A stretch of DNA of 64,000 bases from Hericium rajendrae (taxonomy: Eukaryota; Basidiomycota; Agaricomycetes; Russulales; Hericiaceae). The notes under the pieces are model-generated. The model searched no databases. It was given only the letters and a program-made list of their open reading frames with translations, and had not been told where the DNA came from. Of the stretch, positions 11,921-22,055 are shown in pieces (within the stretch, counting starts at the first letter, position 1; each line of letters opens with the position of its first letter). Location: positions 5,084,001 through 5,148,000 of the forward strand of contig CM065878.1 of the NCBI GenBank assembly GCA_033439255.1, in the 5' to 3' direction. Position numbers and translations under genes: made by a program.

Positions 11921-12189
11921 GGTGGAAAGGAGAACTTTGAATCGCAAGGGAGCCTCTCATCCAATATATGATGTAGTGATTCAAACTCCGAAACCGTCTG
12001 CGCCACCTCCTCGCAGACGGTGCCAACGGTACTCGAAATCCGCGACAGGGTGCCGGCCCGCAGCGGCAGAGCCCTTGCTCGGAGTTCGAGTTCAGCTGGA
12101 AGGCATGACCGTGGTCAACCTGGAGGTCATCTTCTGCATTCGTTGGCTCGTAACAAGACTAATGGACATTATCATGCGATGTACGTATT

Positions 12190-12563
12190 TATAATATCAA
12201 TATCTACAGTAGTTTGTCATTTCAAGCCCGGAACACATAGAAGTACTAGCTTTCAATGCATTATATGCACATGCATCCGCCGTCGCCATGGATAAGAGAG
12301 CGTTGTCGTACTGGAAAGTCTGCGATTGATCAGCATCAACGCCGTAGCGCAACGGCAGCTGGGCCTGTAAGTTTGGCCTAGCGAGACGTCAGTCGTAGAT
12401 ATCAAAGAATGGCATTGTTGTAGACGTACTGAAAGTTTGGTGGGTACGTGCTATGGTCGAGCTGATACTGATCAGCACCAACGGTATCGGGACTCTGAGT
12501 GGTGGGGGTCCATCTCCCGGACAAGTCTAGGAACGGTCCTGGAAGATATGGGAAGTCAGTCAT
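12190..12563 (-). pseudogene. C-family fragment C2 (first exons only)
   Basis: Direct duplicate of the first exons of C1. It starts with MTDFPYLPGPFLDLSGRW at 12563 and keeps YPPNFQ and the PNLQAQLPLRYG exon. The splice donor after the latter exon, GTAAG in C1, reads GAAAG here, and homology to C1 ends near 12207. The coiled-coil exon and a partner S gene are missing. The upstream block with the TATA-like box is preserved at 12580-12780, so a short transcript is possible. Confidence 0.7.
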
Positions 12564-13141
12564 CAGTCGTGATGATGAGTCGAGCAATCTTTGGCTACTT
12601 TATATGAGAACGCTCTCATTCTCGATGCATTGTCCAACCACAGAAGGCACAGGCTATCTCAATCGCAACCGAGTGGATATGCTCACCGTGTACGTTGTGG
12701 GTGACGAAGACGAGAACAAAGGCTTGGTCCCAGCCGCAATTTGGACGCAGGCCACTCATAAAGACCATACCTTGTACTTTTTGCTCTTATACTCACTAGC
12801 CTCTCTCTAGTTACGCAGGCCATCCATGCATCACAATCGATGTTCTGTGAATGTTCCGAAGGTGCGGGGGCCAGCATTCGGCCGCAGGCAATCGGTGCTA
12901 TATTCCGTCACCATTCAGCGTGCAGTCCCGCCGCCTACATGATCATCGAACGGCTTTTGTCTCGTCAGCACGAGTGCAAGGGGCGGTGGGAGATGTGAGC
13001 CATTGAAATACACATGCGACAAAACATTATTGCGTACACATCGTACATGCATCGCAGTACAGTCCATCAGTCCATCTTATATGGGGTATCGTCAGTCCTT
13101 TTCTTTCTCTTCATCACAGCAAAACCACATCAGCCTCACTA
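12564..13141. other. C2 upstream block and spacer to K-A2
   Basis: Positions 12580-12780 are the conserved C upstream block (see C1). Positions 12790-12990 are unique, and 12990-13141 again match the sequence downstream of K-A1, as expected for the direct duplication. Confidence 0.5.
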
Positions 13142-14452
13142 TCACACCTCGAGCATGTCCTCCCTCACGAGCCGCCTCCGCACATCCCATCTTGCCAGAT
13201 ACTCCGCCACTCGCGGCCCAAAGACCTCGCACCCGTCCAGAAATCCATCCGGCAACTTGTCCGCACGCTGCAATGCAGGCGGCACATCGACGCACGTCCC
13301 GCGCGCGAGGCATACGAGCAACATCCCGAAGCTGTATGCATCCGCGAGGCGCGCATCGGCGCACTCCCCGCGCAGAATCTCCGGCGCGCAGAACGGCCGC
13401 GTGCCCGGGTGGATCTGCTCCACGCGCCGCCCATCGATATACGCCGCCGGCGGCGGCTCGTCCTCCGCCGGCACCACAAGCATCGAGTCCGCGTGCACCG
13501 ACCTCCCAAAGTCGAGCAGCTTGAGCGCGCCCGCGCCGTTCACGCGCACATTGAGCAGCGAGAGGTCGCCGTGCGAGAGCCCGGCCGCGTGCAGGTGCGT
13601 GAGGCCGTCGAGCAGCTGGTTGTGGAACTCGCGCTGCGTCGCGGGCGGCAGCGCGCCGGCCGCGAGGACGTCCCACAGCGTGCCGCCGTCGACGTATTCG
13701 AGGACGAGGCCGACGCCCTCGAGGCACCCGAGGAAGGTCGTGAGGTTGCGGTGCCGCGCGACGCTCGTGTACACGCGCAGCTCCGCGAGGAACTGCGTCG
13801 CGACGTCTGCGGCGTTGCTCTGGACCTCGCCGTTGATCTCGAGCGTCACGACGTCCGGCTTCTTCACGATGCACTTGAAGAGCTCTGAGGTCGAGCCGAC
13901 GGAGAACGGCGCGAGGAAGGACGTGGGGTTCGGCGGCGCGGCGTAGGACGTCGGCGTTGGGAAGGAGAAGATTGCAGATGGGTGCCGTGGGGGGTTGTAG
14001 AATGGCGGGGATGCGGGAGGGGAAGCGGGCCGGGTGGGGGGATGCGATAGGGCATGGGGGTGTGCAACCGCATGTGCATGCGGATGTACATGGACGTGCG
14101 TCTGGAAACCCGCGTGTGGGGTTGGTGGGACAGATGTAAAATCATTATACGATGGATATGCGGTATCATGGTAGACGTCTTCGTCGGCGAACGCCTGTGA
14201 CGGCGGCTTCTCTTTCGCTTCTTCCTCCTCCTCGTCCAGTTCCACTGCAACAGACCAGACCAGGTTATCAGTCCATCGACTCCTTTGATAAGAACACAAC
14301 GTACCCATCCACCAGTTCTTTTTCGACGTCAGCGTAACGCGCTTGACGTGCATCGACGATCTCGAGTGTGATCTGGACGGTATTTGTGGCGTGGACGGTG
14401 CCATCGTTGGAGTCTGCGAGCCGCGAGAGTTGGGTTGGGTACGGTTGATCAT
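13142..14452 (-). CDS. Protein kinase, DFG-type, copy K-A2
   Basis: An open frame of 416 aa if the in-frame 60-nt stretch 14304-14245 (GTACG...TTGCAG) is spliced; it continues upstream without a stop, so 14452 is simply the first in-frame ATG. The N-terminal half is disordered, with acidic ELDEEEEE, His-rich VHVHPHAHAVAHPH and Pro-rich parts. The kinase domain runs from about residue 200: AELRVYTSVARHRNL (helix C with its Glu), GLVLEYVDGGTL, SHGDLSLLNV (catalytic Asp and Asn), LLDFGRS and PFCAPEIL. I see no clear VAIK-type lysine; the expected segment reads VVTLEING. It is therefore an atypical Ser/Thr-type kinase of unknown target. A hAT-type MITE lies just upstream. Confidence 0.75.
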   Translation of the reverse strand: MINRTQPNSRGSQTPTMAPSTPQIPSRSHSRSSMHVKRVTLTSKKNWWMGTLCSYQRSRWTDNLVWSVAVELDEEEEEAKEKPPSQAFADEDVYHDTAYPSYNDFTSVPPTPHAGFQTHVHVHPHAHAVAHPHALSHPPTRPASPPASPPFYNPPRHPSAIFSFPTPTSYAAPPNPTSFLAPFSVGSTSELFKCIVKKPDVVTLEINGEVQSNAADVATQFLAELRVYTSVARHRNLTTFLGCLEGVGLVLEYVDGGTLWDVLAAGALPPATQREFHNQLLDGLTHLHAAGLSHGDLSLLNVRVNGAGALKLLDFGRSVHADSMLVVPAEDEPPPAAYIDGRRVEQIHPGTRPFCAPEILRGECADARLADAYSFGMLLVCLARGTCVDVPPALQRADKLPDGFLDGCEVFGPRVAEYLARWDVRRRLVREDMLEV

Positions 14453-14539
14453 GTCGATGATGGTGGTCGCGGTGTTCGTTGTTGAGTTGAGCCCATATAC
14501 CCCATGACGGCAGCACACAACGAGTACAGAATCTGGACG

Positions 14540-15150
14540 TAGGGTGGCGGTAATTTGAAACCCGAGCCAATACTTACCGCTAATTTACCGTGGCCCATAC
14601 CCAAGGCCAATTTTACCCTTGTAAATGACAGTAAATTAACCCGAACGAAAGTAGCGTAAATTTACGAGTAATAGTGAGTAACAATGGGTGAAGTTGGTAA
14701 TTTACGCCTAGCGCGACTGACATCAGAGTCGAATAAGAGACCTGCCATGTTACTAGATCATCTGGTTCTACCTCGACAGCATCAAAGGAAGACTTGAGTG
14801 CGGTAGAGGCTAAGCGTCAGTGTCCTCAGTATCAACTGTCGAGCGTGATGATTGTTGGCTGTCTCGCATGATCAGCTTGGCCGTTCTCAGCGCATAGCAC
14901 CGCCGTGCACCCTCGGTTTCACTGTCACTGACATTATCAATCCACCCAACCCTCTAAGTTGTGTGCAAGAGCTTATATTACCGAGTCTTGAGCTGTATAT
15001 ATCAGACAGAGAAGCGAAAAAGAATATCTGAGATTTACCCATTCTAACATCCGGTATCTCGACCTCGTCAGAAATTACTGTAATTATCGGGTAATTTACC
15101 TTGTAAATTAGCCCCAGGTCATTTTACCCTCCCATTCTTCCGCCACCCTA
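14540..15150. mobile_element. hAT-type MITE (611 bp)
   Basis: The ends are TAGGGTGGCGG (14540-14550) and its complement (15140-15150). They are flanked by a perfect 8-bp duplication, TCTGGACG, at 14532-14539 and 15151-15158. An 8-bp target duplication with TAGGG/CAGGG-type ends fits the hAT superfamily. The interior is rich in AATTTAC and GTAAATT motifs and has no transposase. The clean duplication suggests a young insertion upstream of kinase K-A2. Confidence 0.9.
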
Positions 15151-15158
15151 TCTGGACG

Positions 15159-15634
15159 CGCGTGATTCCTAGGCGCTCGAAGCCGAGGCCTCAGAGTGTC
15201 ATACATTTCCTCTTCCGGGCTACGACAACATGTTCAATCCAACCTCTCGATGATTTTTTCCGGCTCTAGATCGTTTCAAGCCCACGATAACTGCTTCCAG
15301 CGTATCTTTTCTTGCAGGTGAATGGACGACCAACTCACTTGCCTGCAAGGCGAAGCACATGTCTCTTGCACGATAATATGCTTGTCATGCATTGTCATGC
15401 ACGATGTGGCTAACAGCTCCCAACTATCACTCCCGCCCCTTGTGATTGTGAATGATCAGATACAAGCCGTTCAATAACCAGGTAGGCGACGAAATTCCAC
15501 GATGATTGATGACAGGATAGCACCGATTGCCTGCGTGCCAGATGTTAGCTCCCTGCGCCCTCGGAACCTCCACAAAACATCGAGCGTGACGGCTGATGGT
15601 TTATATATGTGAAGAGAGGTTGGTATAACTATAA
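15159..15634. other. Intergenic between the hAT MITE and the C3 promoter block
   Basis: No gene or repeat was recognised. The first bases continue the upstream flank of K-A2. Confidence 0.35.
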
Positions 15635-15848
15635 GAAGTATAAGGTATGGTCTTTATGAGTGGCCGGCGTCCAAATTGCGGCTGGGACCAAGCACTTGTT
15701 CTCACTTTCGTCGCCCACAATGTACAAGGTGAGCATATCCACTCCGTTGCGACTGAGATAGCCTGTGCCTTCTGTGGTTGGACAACGCATCGACAACGAG
15801 AGCGTTCTCGTATAAAGTAGCCAAAGACTCAACTCACCATCACGACTA
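15635..15848 (+). promoter_or_regulatory. Conserved C3 upstream block with TATA-like box
   Basis: Inverted counterpart of the C1 and C2 upstream block, with CTCGTATAAAG (about 15807-15817) some 30-40 bases before the C3 start. The order of conserved pieces is the same as before C1. Confidence 0.5.
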
Positions 15849-17409
15849 ATGATTGACTGCCCGTATCTTCCAGGACCGTTCCTCGACTTGTTCGGGAGAT
15901 GGACTGCAACCAGTCAAAGTCCTGACACTGTCGGCGCTAGCGCTGATCAGCGATATGATTCGCAATATGATTCCCTGTCCACATTTGACAGGGCAATGAC
16001 CCATGAATGGTCATATGCTCCATTGTAAGTTATCGTTCGCGCCCCCTTGTGCATTTAAATCAACCTTGGAAACTCTGAAGCTCCTCAGAGTCCTCACAAT
16101 GTGCATCTTGATCGAGATGCCAAGCTGACCATGCTTCGCACCCTCCGATTGGATACGTTCCAAATGTCCAGTTAGTCTACATCAATGTGTCCCAAGAACC
16201 AAACTGATTGCTGCCTCACCAGATTAGACCTCGAGACCGGACCATCGCATAGAGGCGCGTCATTATCCGACGGCGCCAGCGCCGATCAATCATGGTATCT
16301 ACGATATGGCCATACTCTTTCATCCGTGACGACGGCAAGTGATCACAAATACAACGCACCGTAAGCCAACACTCTTACCTCGCGGGCTCGAACTGACCTT
16401 AGATGATTCGAAGTAATCTCCAAACTGCATCTTCATCAAAAGAGCAGTCCGACTACGGTCCATACTAAGCCCCGATCGTCCGGTGAGTCTACAGCAATGC
16501 GTTCCGGGCATTACACCGTCTCATCTCTCTCCAGAATAGGTCTTCAGACAGAATCGTCATACAAAAACACTCTGAGGCCCAGCTCTCTGTCTGCCGACGA
16601 CGATAGTCCAGCGCACACCTCTATTGGCCACCAATCGTCTCACCGATCTGCTGATGTAGCCACTTCTTCAAGTGCCAGTCAATGTACCCCAACTGCAACA
16701 CTCACAACAACACCAGAGACGGCGGCATCGGCTTCTGCAGCGGCTGCATCTACTTCCCGCGATGCACATGACGTCGATTGGGAGATGCATGATGCATATC
16801 ATAAGGCGAAAAAGCAAAGTATGATTGTGACGCATCGCCTATCCGATATGAAGTGCCCCAAGCGTAAATCGCCAACGCATCCCCCAGACACGCGGAGCGA
16901 GAACTCGCAGCCCAAGCACAAGAAGAGAAGGCAAGAGAGTTCTACCACGAAAGCAACGCCAGCAGGCAAGAAAGATGAAGGGCGAGAGAGCGATATGGAT
17001 ACGGTGCAGCTTGCCGAGCAGGTTCGTAACCCTTTGTAGTTTGGTGATAACAGATTAGGGATGGAACAAGGTGCGTCCGTCCACCAACGAAATGAGTGAG
17101 ACTGATTCGCAAGTAGATGGCCTGCGCGATCGTGCTCTTCAAGACTGTATCGCCGCGCTGAAGACTGAAAATGCTCAGAATCGTTCAAAATTGGACCAAT
17201 TGGAGAATGTCAAAGTGGCCCTCGAAACAGAAAGAAGACAAGCTGCGCTGAGAATCTGCGATCTCAAGTATACGCTTGACGATCTCCGAAGCCAACTGGG
17301 CAAGCTGGAAGGTGATTCATACAGCGCTATTGCAGTGAAAGATTGGAAAATTGTACAATTGCAGATCGAGCTGCATAAACTACACACAGAGGATCGAAAT
17401 CAGTCATAG
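15849..17409 (+). CDS. C-family gene, copy C3
   Basis: Unrecognised gene partnering S3. Exons consistent in phase are 15849-16024, 16117-16170, 16223-16360, 16535-17021 and 17059-17409, giving 401 aa. The start MIDCPYLPGPFLDLFGRW matches C1. Later parts contain LQTESSY, SSSASQCTP, basic patches (PKHKKRRQ) and a C-terminal coiled coil ending GDSYSAIAVKDWKIVQLQ. The second exon is uncertain: the acceptor position homologous to C1 (16081) would bring in a TGA, while a downstream AG at 16116 avoids it. The copy may therefore be slightly decayed. It is convergent with S3, 34 bases apart. Confidence 0.72.
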
Positions 17410-17443
17410 ACGAGACGCTATGCACCTATTCCAATTCCATGTA

Positions 17444-18008
17444 TCAGTGGCCGCGGGTATGCTTGCTGTTTTGGAGAGTGCGGGTACGAGCGCGAGCTTC
17501 GTTGGCCTCGCGCGCGTTGTACTCCTGAATTCCTTCCCGAATGTACTCATCTGCCCCCGCCTCTGTCCAACCGTAATATGATACGAAAAAATCCCGGGGC
17601 TTCGCATGGCCAGCTTCCTCCCGAGCTTTGAAATCGAGCAAACGTTGATGATCAGCGTCCGATTCCGCCTGAAATCGGTCCATCACAGCATAGAATTCAG
17701 CGTGAGTCATGCAGCCATTGATGTACTCTTCTTTAGCCTGCCGTAGTTCTCTCCTTCGTTCGGGGCCCTTGTCGTCATGCGGAAACATGACTGATTGTCA
17801 CAGGCCATGAAAATGTGGCTTTGCCGGAAGAAAGAATGGCCTACCCAATGTGGCCCTTTTCTCATCTGATATCGAATAATAAATTAATGCATAACCAATC
17901 AGATACTTAGAGGATCGTTAACTTACGATGTCTCGAGATAGCGGACTGCAGAGCTTCAGCTTCGACGACGCAACTCTCCGCTTGGCATGGCACGTTGTCC
18001 ATCGACAT
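17444..18008 (-). CDS. S-family gene, copy S3
   Basis: Exons are 18008-17927 (82 nt), 17865-17845 (21-nt microexon, HEKRATL) and 17790-17444 (347 nt), giving 149 aa. Motifs are shared with S1: ALQSAISRH at the end of exon 1 and DFKAREEAGHAKPRDFF and YGWTEAGADEYI in exon 3. The downstream exon is exactly as long as in S1 and S4. The chosen start MSMDNVPC is the first ATG that keeps the conserved exon end. Convergent with C3. Function unknown. Confidence 0.8.
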
Positions 18009-18975
18009 TGAGATGCCTGTGGGAGATGACACGGCTAGATGGCGACGTCGATCAATGTCGGAGGCGTGAAATATTCTCCTGGATAGAGCATATGGTGAAT
18101 GAAGATGCGACTTCGAGTGGTCGCTGATCAAGACTCACGAGAAAAGGTAATATGAATAGCTTGCTGTGTAGACAAATCTTCATGTCTGGTTTATATACAC
18201 GCATACATTGCCAGCGAGAGTGTGTTATTGTACAGCGATTGAAGCTAATTCTTTTAATTCTTTTGTGTTGCCGTCGTATTGCCTCCGGTTAAGTACGCCC
18301 TGCGTCAGTGTGTCGGCAGTGGTGAACACATGGCTGCATCTAAGACCACCTCTTCACCATCGAAAGGAATAGCCAAGGCATACAATTTGTCGAAACGATC
18401 GCAGTCGCGCCTCCTACCCTCTCCTACCGCCTCTGGAAAATGCACGGCGGCCAATGACCATGGGCGCATCTAGACAAAAGAAAAGTGATATCAGAAATGC
18501 CCCCATTATTTATCATCAAACAAGAATTTGAAATGCTGCACACTGCACAGCCATCCAGGCTAGCTGCCAGAGGCCGAGTCGAAATTCACCTTCATCCACT
18601 ATCATTGTAAGTAGTTGCAAGTCCATCAAGGCTTGAGGAGCACCGAAAGTGCCCGACACCCTCAAACAACCGGTTGCCATATCGAGTTAGATCCCGCCTT
18701 GCTCTGAGGTCGGGACCCCATGATGGGCGTTCTCTTCCGTCGCCGTCGTCGTCAATGTCGTGCACCGTTTATGCTGCTCACCGTCAGCCCCGATGCCAGC
18801 GCCACCATAGCCCCTACTTACTCTCCGTCTCATGGTCGCAGATTACATCCCGCACCATCTGCGAGGTGGCGCAAGCGGTTTCAGAATTTGAATCCTTATA
18901 CATTTCCCGCCGTCATATATTAGACGGGATTTCCCTTCAACGTCCCTTCTATATTTCTGGACAGGGCGACGAAAC
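18009..18975. other. Intergenic between S3 and K-B3
   Basis: No recognised gene or repeat. The first two exons expected for a K-B gene are not found here, so K-B3 seems to have been duplicated without its 5' part. Short open frames show no family resemblance. Confidence 0.4.
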
Positions 18976-18979
18976 CACG

Positions 18980-20650
18980 AGCTCTTTTTGCCCCTGTCAT
19001 CGCTCACAACGTTTGTGCTGGGTATCATTCTCCATGCAATGCAGCCGCGATACATGATGCAAGAAGTGAACGAATTGAATCCTGCACAAAATCGTCCGTC
19101 TACTTCCTCTTGAAATGCAGCATGTTGTCTTACAATCCCCCTAGGCCGGGAAAACATCGCTGACATCGCCAGACAACGGGTCTTGCCCTCGATCGGCGCT
19201 ACCGCCGCGCACCGTTTCGAGACTCAGACGACTGGTTGCACAGATGCCATATACAACTACCGACCTCTCCAGCTGGCATCCCCGCCAATCACCATCTACC
19301 ACCCGGTGTTCGCCAAGTTCCTCCAGATGATGGCGGAGCCGCACGAATTCACGCACGAGGAGCTCGACTATGCACGGGCATTCGTCAGCCAGGCCGCCGC
19401 GCACCACCGATACGATTGCGACCGCCCGAGAAATCAGTACATGGTAGGCCCCGCGGCGGATCGAACCATTTTCATGCGGACGCGCCTGTCCTGTGCGGCG
19501 TCCGGCGAGTTTGTAGCAGAAGGCATCGTGACCGCGGCAGAGGCGCACAACGATTTCCCCACCGTCGCTGCGATTACCGAGATGGTGCTCGAGGTCGGGG
19601 AGGGCGGCTGCGATCCGCTCGCCAAGGCGGAGTGCGACTACGCGGCCATATACTGCTCCGAAGAAGTGCGCATCGCTTCCGGGTCTGGCATTCCGACGCT
19701 GACGTCCCGTCCAGGCGCGGCCTGTGCGACAGGCATGCTGCTGTCCCGCGTTCCTCATCGGCATGGCGGGCCCGAACATCACCGTCGCCGGCGCCGTGTT
19801 CGCGGATCAGCTCGTCGCGCAGCCCCTCACGGACTACATCTCCGCCGTGCCGCGCCCGGCGCTGAGCGGCCGCTCGCCGCTCGACGACGCCGGCCATCGC
19901 GTCGCGACGCTCGTCCGCGCGCTGAGGGTCTGCGTCAAGGATCTCGAGGCGTACTATTCACATGTGGTGGACTCGATATCCCCTCCCCGAGTGGGGCCGG
20001 TCTCTAGTACCGGACCTCCCCGTCCCTTCCAGGAGGACTTCCCGCTGCAAGTGCCCGCCATGATCGGTCCCCACTTCACTGCATTCCGTGACAGCGCGGG
20101 CAGCGCAGTCACGCTCACGTACAAGGCGCGTCTCGCGCCCGACTGCCGCTCCAAGGCGGTCTTCGCAGCGGACGCGCAGAGCGCGTCGGGGACGGCAAAG
20201 GTCGTCGTGCAGTTCGCATACGCGTACAGCCCCGCGGCGCACGCTTTGCTCGCGCGCGCGGAGCCCCCGCGCGCGCCCGCGCTGCGCTACTGCGCGTTTG
20301 AGCGCAGCGTTGGGATGTGGGTCGTCGTGAAGGATTACATGGAGGGTGCGCACCCGTACGACGGGCTGACGGACCCCGCGCACATTGCGGGGCTCCGCAC
20401 GGCCGTGATGGCACTGCACTGCGCGGGGCTCGTGCACGGCAATCTTCGCGCACCGCATGTGCTGGTTGTGCAAGACAGTGTCATGCTTCTCGATTTTGAC
20501 TGGTGCGGGCGGGCGGGCGAGGCGCGGTATCCGAGCGATATCTGCTTGGATAGGCGGATTGATTGGCACCCTGGGGTGCAGCGCGGAGGGCTTATTGAGA
20601 AGGAGCATGATGCACATCTTTTCCGCGGACTCACGGGGCAGGAGCTGTGA
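18980..20650 (+). pseudogene. DFDW-type kinase-like copy K-B3, 5'-truncated
   Basis: Inverted near-identical copy of K-B2. The third exon is recognisable (about 19000-19107, MQPRYMMQEVNE). Exons 19145-19665 and 19715-20650 have exactly the K-B2 lengths (521 and 936 nt). As in K-B2 the lysine position reads VVVQF and the loop VHGNLRAPHVL, with DFDWCG kept. Exons 1 and 2 are missing, so a normal product is unlikely unless a new start has been acquired. The copy ends in the same LTGQEL stop. Confidence 0.7.
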
Positions 20651-20704
20651 TCCGATATCTTCGCCGTACTAGTTGGATGCCAATAACGTCCATGTCATCT
20701 AGCC

Positions 20705-20971
20705 ATGCTTCCACATAGAAACAAGGGCTTTGAACGACTGCGGGAACTACAACGTCCTTGGGACGACTTTTTCAACGGCCGCATACGCGAAGGTGAACAC
20801 ATTTTTAATCGCCTTGTCGCCGAGTCACAAGCGGAGCGTCGGCGGTGGGAAGACTTCAACGCTCGACGGCGTGCTGGCCAAGTGAAACCCGGCGATTGCT
20901 ACGCATTGGTCTTGGGCTACACGCAGGAAGACGCGGAACAGTGCATCAAGGAGGAGCAGCCAGGCTGGTGA
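20705..20971 (+). pseudogene. S-family fragment (last exon only)
   Basis: Begins MLPHRNKGFERLREL, matching the start of the 347-nt exon of S1 and S3. It continues with DFNARRRAGQVKPGDCY and LGYTQEDAEQCI, then ends early and lacks the final AREVNEARARTR part. The first two exons are absent because K-B3 ends only 55 bases upstream. The fragment marks a duplication break. Confidence 0.7.
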
Positions 20972-22055
20972 ACAAGCCTCTGGGGTTGGCCGCGGTCGAT
21001 GCGTCGTGTTCCCCTGCGTTTCTGGAGAGCGCGAATGCAGGAGGAGATCCGACGGCTGCGAGAGGCGCAGCTGGCGCATGGCGCGCGGGAGCGGCAGGTC
21101 CAGGTGCACATCCACGGTCTCCTGCTTGAATGCGGCAGCTGCAGCGTGCTTTGTATCGCCGAGTCGCCGTTTATGCTGCGAATGTGAATTGATGTACTGG
21201 ATCCCTGATTTCATATATGAGGACGTCGTTGAGATCTTTTTTTCCCGGATCTAGATTCCCTACATACTGTCAAGTTGCTCCCAGGACGTCAAGGCCTTCT
21301 GCGCGTTCCTCGAACAAGCATGCATCGTGTCGCTGGATACAGGCGAGACTAGTGCGGCCAGTGCTGCGCAGCCTGAAGACGCTCGTCATAGGCGAGAACG
21401 AGCCGTGCGAGTAGGGCGGCGCGTGTGTGGAGGTTGCGCGGCAGATATTCGATCCCGGCGTTGAGCACGCGCTTCCGACCGTGGAGCGGGCTCGCAAGGA
21501 GCTGGGGGCGCCGCTCGAGCGGTTTGTTCTCAATGTCTACTGGCAGATGGTGCAGGCGTTCATGGACGCGTCGAGAGCGGAGGTCGCAGTGAGGTGCAAA
21601 TCAAAGAGAAAATTTGCCGCATATCGAGGAAGGGGAGAAGTGTTGAGATTTTGGGTTGTAACGTGCTCCGCAGAGGAAATTTGCTTGCTCGTTTTTCATG
21701 AGATCTTATCCTGATATATGTGATTAGTAGCTAGGAAAAATCTTGAACCTTAGGCAAAAAACTTTGCCTAGTGATTTGTGCACCACGACGTGCGCAGCGA
21801 TCTCGAAACTCCTCGAGAGTCAATGTCGTGCAGTTAGTTAACCTAGTGCGGATGCAGATTTCCAAAAGAACCAAGCGCGGATCCAAGAACCTTGATCGCG
21901 GTGTACATTGGGCTTCGCACATCCGTAACCCTGGATTACAGATTCAAAGCTGGCAGTTCAAAGCTGGTAGCAAAAAAGGCAGGACGATGCCTATGTTCGT
22001 CTCAAGGACGACTCACATCTCATCTCACATAGCCACCAGAGCCTCAACATTTGCT
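20972..22055. other. Unrecognised GC-rich segment with short open frames
   Basis: Open frames on both strands (for example 20999-21187 + and 21427-21714 +, with LPTVERARKELGAPLERF) have protein-like composition but match no family I know. They may be remnants of a host gene. Positions 21720-22055 show nothing recognisable. Confidence 0.3.

Noticed and set aside
9806-20650. K-B genes as Crinkler-type effectors
   Set aside because: The N-terminus lacks a recognisable Crinkler ubiquitin-like header or LFLAK-type motif, so no such name was used.
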